Shown piece after piece: positions 1 to 5,120 of a stretch of 25,160 nucleotides of DNA. Position 1 is the stretch's first letter, and every line of letters starts with the position of its first letter. The position numbers and the translations under genes are program-made. The notes under the pieces are model-generated. The model ran no database searches and had not been told where the DNA came from. It was given only the letters and a program-made list of their open reading frames with translations. The stretch is taken from IMG/VR virus record IMGVR_UViG_3300036814_000619, positions 1 through 25,160 of that record. One strand, 5' to 3'. This DNA is from a virus.

Positions 1-25
1 ATCTAAAGTGAAAATGATTCCCCTA

Positions 26-44
26 TACCAGTTAAACGCTGGTA
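26..44. repeat. Hairpin, 6-bp stem
   Basis: TACCAG (26-31) and CTGGTA (39-44) are perfect reverse complements around a 7-base loop. A T-rich stretch follows at 50-62, so a weak terminator is possible, but there is no continuous T run directly after the stem. Confidence 0.4.
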
Positions 45-86
45 ACCGTTCTTTTGACTTTTAACCTAGTTTTCATTCCTTCCTAC

Positions 87-130
87 GGGGGCCAGCTCAA
101 GTCTTCCTACTTCTTCCAAGGCTGGTCCCC
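87..130. repeat. Hairpin, 10-bp stem with one wobble
   Basis: GGGGGCCAGC (87-96) pairs with GCTGGTCCCC (121-130), with a single G-T wobble, around a 24-base pyrimidine-rich loop. The stem is long and GC-rich and has no trailing T run on either strand, so it looks more like a structural RNA or DNA element than a terminator. Confidence 0.5.
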
Positions 131-161
131 ACTTATAATAAGCACTTACTCTGCGGCGGAT

Positions 162-209
162 CGGCTAATCTCTTTTTTAAGTTCTAATATTAGAACTGGA
201 GATTAGTCG
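162..209. repeat. Nested inverted repeat with an 18-base perfect palindrome
   Basis: An outer stem pairs CTAATCTC (165-172) with GAGATTAG (199-206). It extends outward by a G-T wobble and two further pairs to 162/209. Inside it lies AGTTCTAATATTAGAACT (180-197), an 18-base perfect palindrome, next to a T6 run (173-178). Such a stem within a stem can be a cruciform, a protein-binding site or a structured RNA. Its position upstream of the early genes fits an operator or origin element, but that is inference. Confidence 0.6.
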
Positions 210-215
210 GTCCAT
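177..215 (-). CDS. Possible 12-codon leader-type mini-ORF
   Basis: On the - strand a perfect AGGAGG (222-227) lies six bases ahead of an ATG (215-213). The frame runs 12 codons (MDRLISSSNIRT) to a TAA at 179-177. Its last codons are the 18-base palindrome at 180-197, so translation would run through the hairpin, as in attenuator leaders. No downstream - strand gene is visible before the window edge. It may be chance. Confidence 0.2.
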   Translation of the reverse strand: MDRLISSSNIRT

Positions 216-264
216 TATTAGCCTCCTAGCGCAACCCAGCCCTCACGCGGAAAGCATCGTGGAA

Positions 265-290
265 AGGGCTTATATATCATGATCAGCCCT
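265..290. repeat. Hairpin, 6-bp stem with AT-rich loop
   Basis: AGGGCT (265-270) and AGCCCT (285-290) are perfect complements around a 14-base AT-rich loop that itself contains the palindrome TGATCA. There is no T run after it. Confidence 0.35.
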
Positions 291-296
291 GGCTCC

Positions 297-327
297 GGGG
301 GGGACCGGCTACCCTATACCCCCCCCC
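297..327. repeat. G7 and C9 homopolymer pair
   Basis: A run of seven G (297-303) is followed 15 bases later by a run of nine C (319-327). The two can pair into a very stable all-GC stem, and the G run could instead join in G-quadruplex folding. Homopolymers this long are also prone to polymerase slippage and read error, so the exact lengths should be treated with care. Confidence 0.5.
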
Positions 328-388
328 ATCGTCGCATTCTGGCATAGTCCGGTAAGATGCATTATGGGATGTCAGGATCGGATTGTAG

Positions 389-402
389 GGTAACTCGTTA
401 CC
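389..402. repeat. Tight inverted repeat GGTAAC-TC-GTTACC
   Basis: GGTAAC (389-394) and GTTACC (397-402) are perfect complements with a two-base centre, the form of a compact protein-binding palindrome. A second, looser hairpin CCTAG (401-405)/CTAGG (416-420) overlaps its right end. Confidence 0.4.
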
Positions 403-420
403 TAGTGCCAGTTTACTAGG

Positions 421-561
421 CTAGGTGAAAGCTTCCAGCATGGTGATACGATCGGATTCCACCTGGATCATCGAGTAGTTCGCGGATAGTTCGACGGCTA
501 CGGCTCCACTAGCAGGATCGGCATCCAAGTTACCCCTACAATTAGAACACGAACCATCCAT
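421..561 (-). CDS. Possible 46-residue protein with CxxC
   Basis: This is the longest open frame in the left intergenic region. It runs from ATG at 561-559 to TAG at 423-421 and begins MDGSCSNC, so it carries a CxxC pair near the N-terminus. The remainder is mildly acidic with no repeat or membrane segment. A TAG lies directly before the ATG, fixing the start. No convincing ribosome binding site precedes it, and it runs opposite to all genes between 646 and 7373. It could be the first gene of a leftward unit or a chance ORF. I do not recognise it. Confidence 0.25.
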   Translation of the reverse strand: MDGSCSNCRGNLDADPASGAVAVELSANYSMIQVESDRITMLEAFT

Positions 562-590
562 CTAAAATAAAATCCACTAACCCAAACCAA

Positions 591-620
591 TTGTTGCGGT
601 AATCTTGGAAAGGTATTACC
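591..620 (+). promoter_or_regulatory. Candidate promoter with overlapping palindrome
   Basis: TTGTTG (591-596) and TATTAC (614-619) are spaced by 17 bases, resembling a weak sigma-70 promoter just upstream of the first + strand gene at 646. An inverted repeat GGTAAT (598-603)/ATTACC (615-620) spans the spacer and overlaps the -10 box, as an operator would. The match is partial and the call is inference. Confidence 0.35.
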
Positions 621-645
621 TTATCACTATTGGAAATGAGGGAAG

Positions 646-750
646 ATGGAAGATGACGATGTCGCGGATGTGTTCGGATTCATAATGGCACTAGGTTTTC
701 TGGCCATATGGCCAACCTTGTACTTCATATCGTGCAATTGGGAAGGTTAG
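646..750 (+). CDS. Small 34-residue membrane protein
   Basis: An ATG at 646 follows a purine-rich GAGGGA (638-643) and opens a frame of 34 codons ending in TAG at 748-750, five bases before the next gene. The peptide starts with an acidic head (MEDDDVADVF) followed by one hydrophobic stretch of about 19 residues rich in Phe, Leu, Ile and Trp, with a short CNWEG tail. This is the form of a single-span membrane microprotein. It is the first gene of the + strand unit, and its stop lies close to the ribosome binding site of the next. No function can be assigned from sequence. Confidence 0.55.
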   Translation: MEDDDVADVFGFIMALGFLAIWPTLYFISCNWEG

Positions 751-754
751 GGAG

Positions 755-1006
755 ATGGGTTTAAACCATGATCGATTATCTAGATCGAGATCTGCAGCGA
801 TGGATCTGCTAGATCGTGCCGAAACTGCAGCAAGAAAGTTGACCACTGGAAAAGTATCAGAGTCTGACATCGCTGTTGAAGTTTCCGCTGAGGTTGAACT
901 ATTGGAAGATGAAGCGGCTGGAAATATCAGTCGTGGAGTAGATCCAGCGATCGAGTATGAATGGGTTGCCAATATCAAATTGCACCTGAAATCGTGGGGG
1001 TATTAG
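755..1006 (+). CDS. Hypothetical early protein, 83 residues
   Basis: The ATG at 755 lies directly after GGTTAGGGAG, which also contains the stop of the preceding microprotein, so the two are probably coupled. The protein has a basic N-terminus (RLSRSRSAA), an acidic middle (VEVSAEVELLEDEAAG) and an aromatic C-terminus. It looks soluble and mostly helical, with no Cys and no membrane segment. A second in-frame ATG at 800 is possible but has a poorer ribosome binding site. Its position next to the RadC-domain gene suggests an early accessory role. I do not recognise the family. Confidence 0.65.
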   Translation: MGLNHDRLSRSRSAAMDLLDRAETAARKLTTGKVSESDIAVEVSAEVELLEDEAAGNISRGVDPAIEYEWVANIKLHLKSWGY

Positions 1007-1019
1007 GGAGGTTGGGAAG

Positions 1020-1454
1020 ATGTCAGTTAGACTCGTAACTACTGAATTGGTGAGAGAATCCAGACCAGAAGAATTGGATCGGGTTAGTGGACCGGAAGAT
1101 GCTGGTCCGATTCTGCAGGATCTAATTGGTTCATCGGATAGGGAGAAATTCGTAGTACTCCATCTGGATATGCAGAACCAGATCATCGCATCGGAGATCG
1201 TATCCGTAGGCAGTTTGTGTGCGTCACTTGTCCATCCGAGGGAAGTATTCAAAGGATTGATCCTCAACAACGCTGCAAGTTTCATCGCTGGCCACAACCA
1301 CCCATCGGGGAATCTTGTAGCCAGTAGGGAAGACATGGCAGTAAAGACTCGCCTAGAATCGGCTGGTAAGTTGTTAGGAATCCAGATGCTGGATTTTATG
1401 ATCGTGAGTCCAGATGGGTATGTTGGCGGTAAGAATGTTAGGAGTAGGGAATAA
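1020..1454 (+). CDS. Stand-alone RadC-type JAMM (MPN+) domain protein
   Basis: At 144 residues this is the JAB/MPN+ domain of RadC without the helix-hairpin-helix N-terminus of bacterial RadC (about 220 residues). The metal site is complete: Glu59 in a SEIVSVG context, then HNHPSGN with His92 and His94, seven residues, Ser102 and Asp105, which fits the JAMM pattern HxHx7Sx2D. The flanking sequence (PREVFKGLILNNAASFIAGH, then RLESAGKLLGIQMLD) is typical of RadC. JAMM domains are zinc hydrolases; the substrate of RadC proteins is unknown. The ribosome binding site TTAGGGAGG precedes the ATG, and the stop overlaps the next ATG (TAATG). Short RadC proteins are common in phages and mobile elements. 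Confidence 0.9.
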   Translation: MSVRLVTTELVRESRPEELDRVSGPEDAGPILQDLIGSSDREKFVVLHLDMQNQIIASEIVSVGSLCASLVHPREVFKGLILNNAASFIAGHNHPSGNLVASREDMAVKTRLESAGKLLGIQMLDFMIVSPDGYVGGKNVRSRE

Positions 1455-1654
1455 TGGGCGATGTGAAGTGGTATCTAGGTGGTGGTGGTGCGGTCCCGAC
1501 ATTCTGGATATGTTCCACATCTTGTATCGCGGATAGTCCAGACGATGTTGACCTAGTGGACTATTGCATTTTAGTTACTCCGGACAAGGGTGCAAGATGT
1601 GGGAATTGTGATCGCGTCGCGGTATTTGATTTTCCAATTGAAAGGAAAGAATGA
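1454..1654 (+). CDS. Cys-rich 66-residue hypothetical protein
   Basis: The ATG overlaps the stop of the RadC-domain gene (TAATG) and the TGA overlaps the next ATG (ATGA), so this gene is embedded in a coupled operon. It has five cysteines, with Cys20 and Cys24 in ICSTSC, Cys38, and Cys49/Cys52 in CGNC, a spacing that could bind zinc. A glycine run (LGGGGAVP) lies near the N-terminus. No membrane segment is seen. The family is not recognised; a small zinc-ribbon protein is the best guess. Confidence 0.65.
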   Translation: MGDVKWYLGGGGAVPTFWICSTSCIADSPDDVDLVDYCILVTPDKGARCGNCDRVAVFDFPIERKE

Positions 1655-1800
1655 TGGATCTGGAGACATTACAGAGAATGCGCGATGAGTGTATCAAACT
1701 TGAAACCCATCGTGCTAGGTGGTTCCGACGGGTTGCCAGTACGATGGAAATTGAGGATCTACCAGATGATGACGATGACGATGAAAAGGATTCACAATGA
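1651..1800 (+). CDS. Small acidic-tailed protein, 49 residues
   Basis: This frame fills the gap between two longer genes exactly. Its ATG overlaps the preceding TGA (ATGA at 1651-1654) and its TGA overlaps the following ATG (ATGA at 1797-1800). The first codons are ATG ATG, with GAAAGGAAAG as ribosome binding site. The N-terminal 35 residues are predicted helical and basic (RARWFRRVAS) and the C-terminus is strongly acidic (DDDDDDEKDSQ). The perfect start-stop coupling on both sides makes this a real gene despite its size. Function is unknown. Confidence 0.65.
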   Translation: MMDLETLQRMRDECIKLETHRARWFRRVASTMEIEDLPDDDDDDEKDSQ

Positions 1801-2693
1801 GAAAATCCTACCCCATCATCTCGCCTAGTCAGTTGTGGAAATACTCCGATGCAGATTGTGGATCCCGGAGCAGTATCCGCGCGGAGATACGCGATACATG
1901 GTCCAGAATCCAGATTCGCGCACTAGGTTTAGGATTCAGGAAAGTTATTCCAATTCTCCCGGTAGCGGATTCGAGCATAAATATTTTCGGTAGTGGAACC
2001 AAGACGGAAAAGGGAGAATCCATACCGGAACCTGTCAAGACTCTCATCTGGTACGGTTCTCCCGGTAGGGAATCCGGAGTGGAAATGTGCGATAACAGAT
2101 CGCCGGCGTGTACTGCTGGATGTCTCGGTCACGGATGTTGGCATCTGAAAATCAGATCGGGTAAGAATTCCAAACTGTGGAAGACAATGCTACTAGTAGG
2201 GAATCCTGACCTATTCATCCGACTATTAATGTTAGAGCTAGACAGTCACATCCGATCCTGTGAAAGAAATTCCATCGAACCTGCCGCGCGAATTGACGGT
2301 AGTACCGATACCGGGATCGGTGATGTGTTGTCGGGATTCGACAGGTTCTCCGATTGCAATTTCTACGATTACAGCAAATCCACATCGCGACTAAGTAGAT
2401 TCCTATCGGGTAAGTTTCCAGACAATCGGCATCTTACCTATTCAAGAAGTGAAAAGAACCATCGACAGTCAGTTGATATCGTCAACCGTGGTGGATCGGT
2501 TGCGGTTCCAGTCAATTTAAAGCGGCACGAATTCCCATCAACATGGTGCGGTATGCCAGTAGAAGATGGTGACCGACACGATGTGAGATACCGAGATACT
2601 CCAGGAACATGGCAATTTCTAGAGTGGAAAGGACAGGCTAGTAGGAAACACGCTGTGGCTAGTGGATTTTGTGTATCGGTGAAGGGATGTTGA
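1797..2693 (+). CDS. Gp88-family phage protein
   Basis: The 298-residue product matches what I know of the phage 'gene product 88' family. It has a cysteine cluster at Cys98, Cys105, Cys109 and Cys114 (CDNRSPACTAGCLGHGC) and then a basic helix with a NPDLFIRLLMLEL segment. These are followed by three strand-like motifs in fixed order: ARIDGSTDTGI (about 164-174), NFYDYSK (188-194) and HLTYSRSE (212-219). The C-terminus has the family's EDGDRHDVRY (256-265). The molecular function of Gp88 proteins is not established. The cysteine cluster followed by repeated strand motifs would suit a metal- or Fe-S-binding barrel, which is inference. The gene starts within an ATGA overlap and ends over the next tiny ORF. 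Confidence 0.8.
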   Translation: MRKSYPIISPSQLWKYSDADCGSRSSIRAEIRDTWSRIQIRALGLGFRKVIPILPVADSSINIFGSGTKTEKGESIPEPVKTLIWYGSPGRESGVEMCDNRSPACTAGCLGHGCWHLKIRSGKNSKLWKTMLLVGNPDLFIRLLMLELDSHIRSCERNSIEPAARIDGSTDTGIGDVLSGFDRFSDCNFYDYSKSTSRLSRFLSGKFPDNRHLTYSRSEKNHRQSVDIVNRGGSVAVPVNLKRHEFPSTWCGMPVEDGDRHDVRYRDTPGTWQFLEWKGQASRKHAVASGFCVSVKGC

Positions 2694-2764
2694 TAACCAT
2701 CATCGGGATAGTAATTATCATGGTAGTGGTGCCAGAATTAGATCGTAGGAGAAATGGCCAATAG
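2687..2764 (+). CDS. Tiny membrane peptide, 25 residues
   Basis: An ATG at 2687 inside the last codons of the Gp88 gene follows GTGAAGGG and opens a 25-codon frame to TAG at 2762-2764. The peptide is one continuous hydrophobic helix (LITIIGIVIIMVVV) with a charged tail (ELDRRRNGQ), which would insert as a single membrane span. The overlap with the upstream stop and good spacing to the next gene (2780) support it, but such short frames can be chance. Confidence 0.4.
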   Translation: MLITIIGIVIIMVVVPELDRRRNGQ

Positions 2765-2779
2765 GAAAGTAGGTACAAA

Positions 2780-3184
2780 ATGAGACTGCAATTACTACAT
2801 AGGATGATCACCCGCCTGGATTGTGCGAGCTCCGGAGAATGGGGAGGGAGAATCCGTACACAGACATCCGATGGCATAGGTCACACAGATGATTCCCATA
2901 GTTATCGGGAGGAAAGAGGAACCATCATCCTGGGTGACGGTGCCGAAGTGGATAAGATACAGAATGCTAGCGACCGGGAGAAGCTAGGATTTTATCCGTT
3001 GACGACACCAGATGATTCTCCCCACTTCGGGATCTGGTACTCGGTTCGTTGTTGGCAGATCCTGATCTACGCCGAGGGCGATGTCACATGGGAGTCCTAC
3101 TCCGATGATTCTAATTTCTGGTCTGGTATCCGGAGACACGCCAGGTTTCATGGTCTGACTGCCCAATACCTGGAAAGCTTGTAG
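2780..3184 (+). CDS. Hypothetical protein, 134 residues
   Basis: An ATG at 2780 follows an AGGAAAGTAGG ribosome binding site. The product is soluble-looking, with three Trp-containing stretches (GEWGGRIRTQ, GIWYSVRCWQ, VTWESYSDD) and a His-rich C-terminus (RRHARFHG). There are two Cys and no membrane segment. It lies in the same + strand unit as the Gp88 gene with a 15-base gap after the tiny membrane ORF. No family is recognised. Confidence 0.6.
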   Translation: MRLQLLHRMITRLDCASSGEWGGRIRTQTSDGIGHTDDSHSYREERGTIILGDGAEVDKIQNASDREKLGFYPLTTPDDSPHFGIWYSVRCWQILIYAEGDVTWESYSDDSNFWSGIRRHARFHGLTAQYLESL

Positions 3185-3185
3185 G

Positions 3186-3287
3186 ATGGGGCGCGCAGGA
3201 TCGATTCTCCCGGATTTTATTGACTCGACCCGACCCATGGCACCCAAGAATCCTACCGCGCAGAGAAGGGAGGAGCTGTGCCGGTAG
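3186..3287 (+). CDS. Possible 33-residue ORF
   Basis: This frame opens at ATG 3186, immediately after the stop of the 134-residue gene, and closes at TAG 3285-3287, overlapping the GTG start at 3278. It is basic (KNPTAQRREELCR) with no membrane segment. The ribosome binding site is weak (GGAAAG at 3172-3177). It may be only the leader ahead of the strong GGGAGGAG site of the next gene. Confidence 0.25.
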   Translation: MGRAGSILPDFIDSTRPMAPKNPTAQRREELCR

Positions 3288-4153
3288 GGTTCCTGGAACA
3301 ACCGAGTAAGATCAGACCACAGCCCCTGCACAAACTAATGGCTAGGACTCCACCGGATATATCGGCTGGCGGATTGCTTACGCGTACAGCTCTGTGGAAT
3401 CTAGCAGTTTGGGCGAAATCTGAGGTACTCAGATTCAGATCACAGAACAAATACAATACTTCAAGGCTAGACAACACTCTCGGAGAGCAGGGATTCCTTG
3501 GCCGAGCGCGTCACTACGATCAAAAGTTACCGCGATACTTTCTCTTACTGGAATATGAGGAGTACCGTGAAGACTTGAAAGAACTACGAGACGGTGACCC
3601 TATCTCAGAGCAAAGGGGCAGCACAGAAATAGGTGGTATCTCTGCTCACGAGTATGAGCGGGACAACTTGTTCATGTTATTTGATTTGTGCAGGGACAAG
3701 AACAGCAGGCTACTGCACAGGGTGAGGGGATTATCAATGGACAAGCATGGTAAAGACGCAGTGGGTAGGTCGGTATTCAATCTGGTCCCGTACAAAGATG
3801 AGGGAGGTAGAGAATATATCAGCAGGTTTTTATTTGCTGAGTTGCACCCGGTGCGAATGTTAATGAGGAGCAAAGGGCTGAATCTTATGGGGTTCGCCGA
3901 CAAAATGGAGATAGCAAGGGCCAAGCTTCCGAAAAGTTTCTTCACGGATTCGATCATGAAGCCCTGGAATCTAGCAAAGATGAAGGAACTCTGGCCTGAG
4001 ACTGACCTCTGTCAGTTGCGCCAGGATTTCCACATATGGAAGGCAACAGACTGGGAGGCTGATCCTGTGCTGTTTGCTGCCACTGCCATGCAGGTCTTTG
4101 TCGAGCATGAGCGGGGACTATTGGCTAAGAAGAAAAAGAAGAAAAGAATGTAA
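3278..4153 (+). CDS. Unknown 291-residue protein of the recombination block
   Basis: A GTG start is chosen because GGGAGGAG (3268-3275) lies at ideal spacing and no good ATG is near. The protein is mixed alpha/beta, rich in Arg, Leu and Glu, with an acidic middle (LLEYEEYREDLKELRDGDP, about 90-108). Several hydrophobic-aromatic stretches follow, and it ends in a striking KKKKKKR tail. There is no signal peptide or membrane span. It sits 40 bases ahead of the exonuclease gene in the same strand unit, so a role in DNA metabolism is plausible but not shown. The lysine tail suggests nucleic-acid binding. I do not recognise the family. Confidence 0.7.
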   Translation: MPVGFLEQPSKIRPQPLHKLMARTPPDISAGGLLTRTALWNLAVWAKSEVLRFRSQNKYNTSRLDNTLGEQGFLGRARHYDQKLPRYFLLLEYEEYREDLKELRDGDPISEQRGSTEIGGISAHEYERDNLFMLFDLCRDKNSRLLHRVRGLSMDKHGKDAVGRSVFNLVPYKDEGGREYISRFLFAELHPVRMLMRSKGLNLMGFADKMEIARAKLPKSFFTDSIMKPWNLAKMKELWPETDLCQLRQDFHIWKATDWEADPVLFAATAMQVFVEHERGLLAKKKKKKRM

Positions 4154-4226
4154 GACCATACCACGATAATGGAGTACCTTATGCGACTGATCGGTGGGAG
4201 ATTACTTTAAAGGAAGGGAGTTTGTA

Positions 4227-5120
4227 TTGCCTATATCAGTGGAAGAACTGGAGGCTAGGCGGGTATCTGTCGGGGCTTCAGATGTTGCAGCGATCATGGG
4301 CTTGAGTCCATTTGCAAATGCTCACGACATTTACCTGCAAAAAGTTGTGGGTACTGACCATGGAGGAGGGACTGAGGCGCAGAATCTGGGCAATGATTGC
4401 GAGCCTATGCTTGTGATCTGGGCAGACGAGCAATTGGGTAACAGGAATCCGGACAGTCTCGTGGAGGTAGACAAGAAGTTCACGAAGCTGGTGGAGGAGC
4501 CAGACGGTAGGGTGTTGCCGGCCCACGCCAACCTCGATGGCTTCTCGATATACGGAGACCAGAGGGTGGGCATTGAGGCGAAGACTACCTCGATGTATGG
4601 GGTGTTTGGTGAGCAAGGAACGGACGAGGTGCCTGACCACATTCTTGTGCAGGCACAGTGGCAAATCTTTGTCGCAGATCTTCAGCGCGTAGTGATTCCT
4701 GTACTACATGGTGACGGGAATCTCCGTCGTTCATTCTACATAGTACACAAGAATGAGGAGATCTTTGAGGGTGCTAAGGCCAAAGTTCTATCCTTCTGGA
4801 ACGATCATGTTATCCCGAAAGTTCCACCGACTGAGGTGCTACCGAGCCTGGAAACCATGACAAATCTACGCCGGCAACCTGACTCTACGGTAGAGGTATC
4901 GGAAGAGCTGGTGCGATCTTGGCTAGTTACCAAGGAACTGAAGGCTCAAGCAACCAAAGACGAACGGGCCGCGAAGGCTGCTTTGATGGCTGCGTTGTCT
5001 GACGCAGAGGGTGGTACTTGTAGTTTGGGTGAGTTGAGTTATTTGAAACAGAAGAGGGCTAGTTACACAACCAACAACACGGAGTTCAGAGTACTCCGAT
5101 GGAAGGGAAACAAGAAGTGA
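4227..5120 (+). CDS. YqaJ/lambda-type 5'-3' exonuclease
   Basis: This is a PD-(D/E)xK recombinase nuclease that chews 5' ends of double-stranded DNA to leave 3' tails for RecT. Numbering from the TTG start, the family motifs appear in order: GASDVAAIMGLSPF (about 17-30), GNDCEP with Glu59, Asp104 in ANLDG, Glu117 and Lys119 in GIEAK, and the QAQWQ signature (Gln142, Gln144, Gln146). Lambda exonuclease uses an equivalent Asp-Glu-Lys triad. I place the start at TTG 4227 because GGAAGGGAG (4212-4220) is well spaced and the remaining N-terminus matches the family. GTG 4194 would add 11 residues but has no site. RecT follows with a stop-start overlap, as in other exo-recT pairs. Confidence 0.88.
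   Translation: MPISVEELEARRVSVGASDVAAIMGLSPFANAHDIYLQKVVGTDHGGGTEAQNLGNDCEPMLVIWADEQLGNRNPDSLVEVDKKFTKLVEEPDGRVLPAHANLDGFSIYGDQRVGIEAKTTSMYGVFGEQGTDEVPDHILVQAQWQIFVADLQRVVIPVLHGDGNLRRSFYIVHKNEEIFEGAKAKVLSFWNDHVIPKVPPTEVLPSLETMTNLRRQPDSTVEVSEELVRSWLVTKELKAQATKDERAAKAALMAALSDAEGGTCSLGELSYLKQKRASYTTNNTEFRVLRWKGNKK

Larger units (their letters stand above)
1..645. other. Structured intergenic control region, possible origin
   Basis: No frame on either strand gives an ORF longer than about 46 codons here. What the stretch holds is a dense series of inverted repeats (26-44, 87-130, 162-209, 265-290, 297-327, 389-402, 401-420, 598-620), a 9-base direct repeat GATCGGATT (376-384 and 450-458), and an imperfect 12-base direct repeat (334-345 and 359-370). 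All + strand genes start just to its right. That placement suggests promoter, operator or replication-origin functions, or a structured RNA. I found no T-loop or acceptor stem typical of a tRNA. The role is inference. Confidence 0.5.

Noticed and set aside
32-76. 14-codon - strand mini-ORF behind AGGAAGGA
   Set aside because: Spacing from the purine run to the ATG is only one base, too short for normal initiation.
218-245. Slight resemblance of CCTCCTAGCGCAACCCAGCC to part of an HDV-type ribozyme
   Set aside because: The required double-pseudoknot stems and the downstream conserved segment are not found.
899-1336. 145-residue - strand ORF opposite the RadC-domain gene
   Set aside because: The + strand frame has an intact JAMM motif and good start signals; the reverse frame is a shadow.
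755-3190. Many GATC and CTAG sites in the early genes
   Set aside because: A rough look at other parts of the window shows both words there as well, and without counts I cannot claim enrichment.
4181-4210. 9-codon ORF (ATG 4181) behind GGAG, just before the exonuclease
   Set aside because: It is too short to support, has no conserved feature, and ends before the strong site of the exonuclease TTG start.
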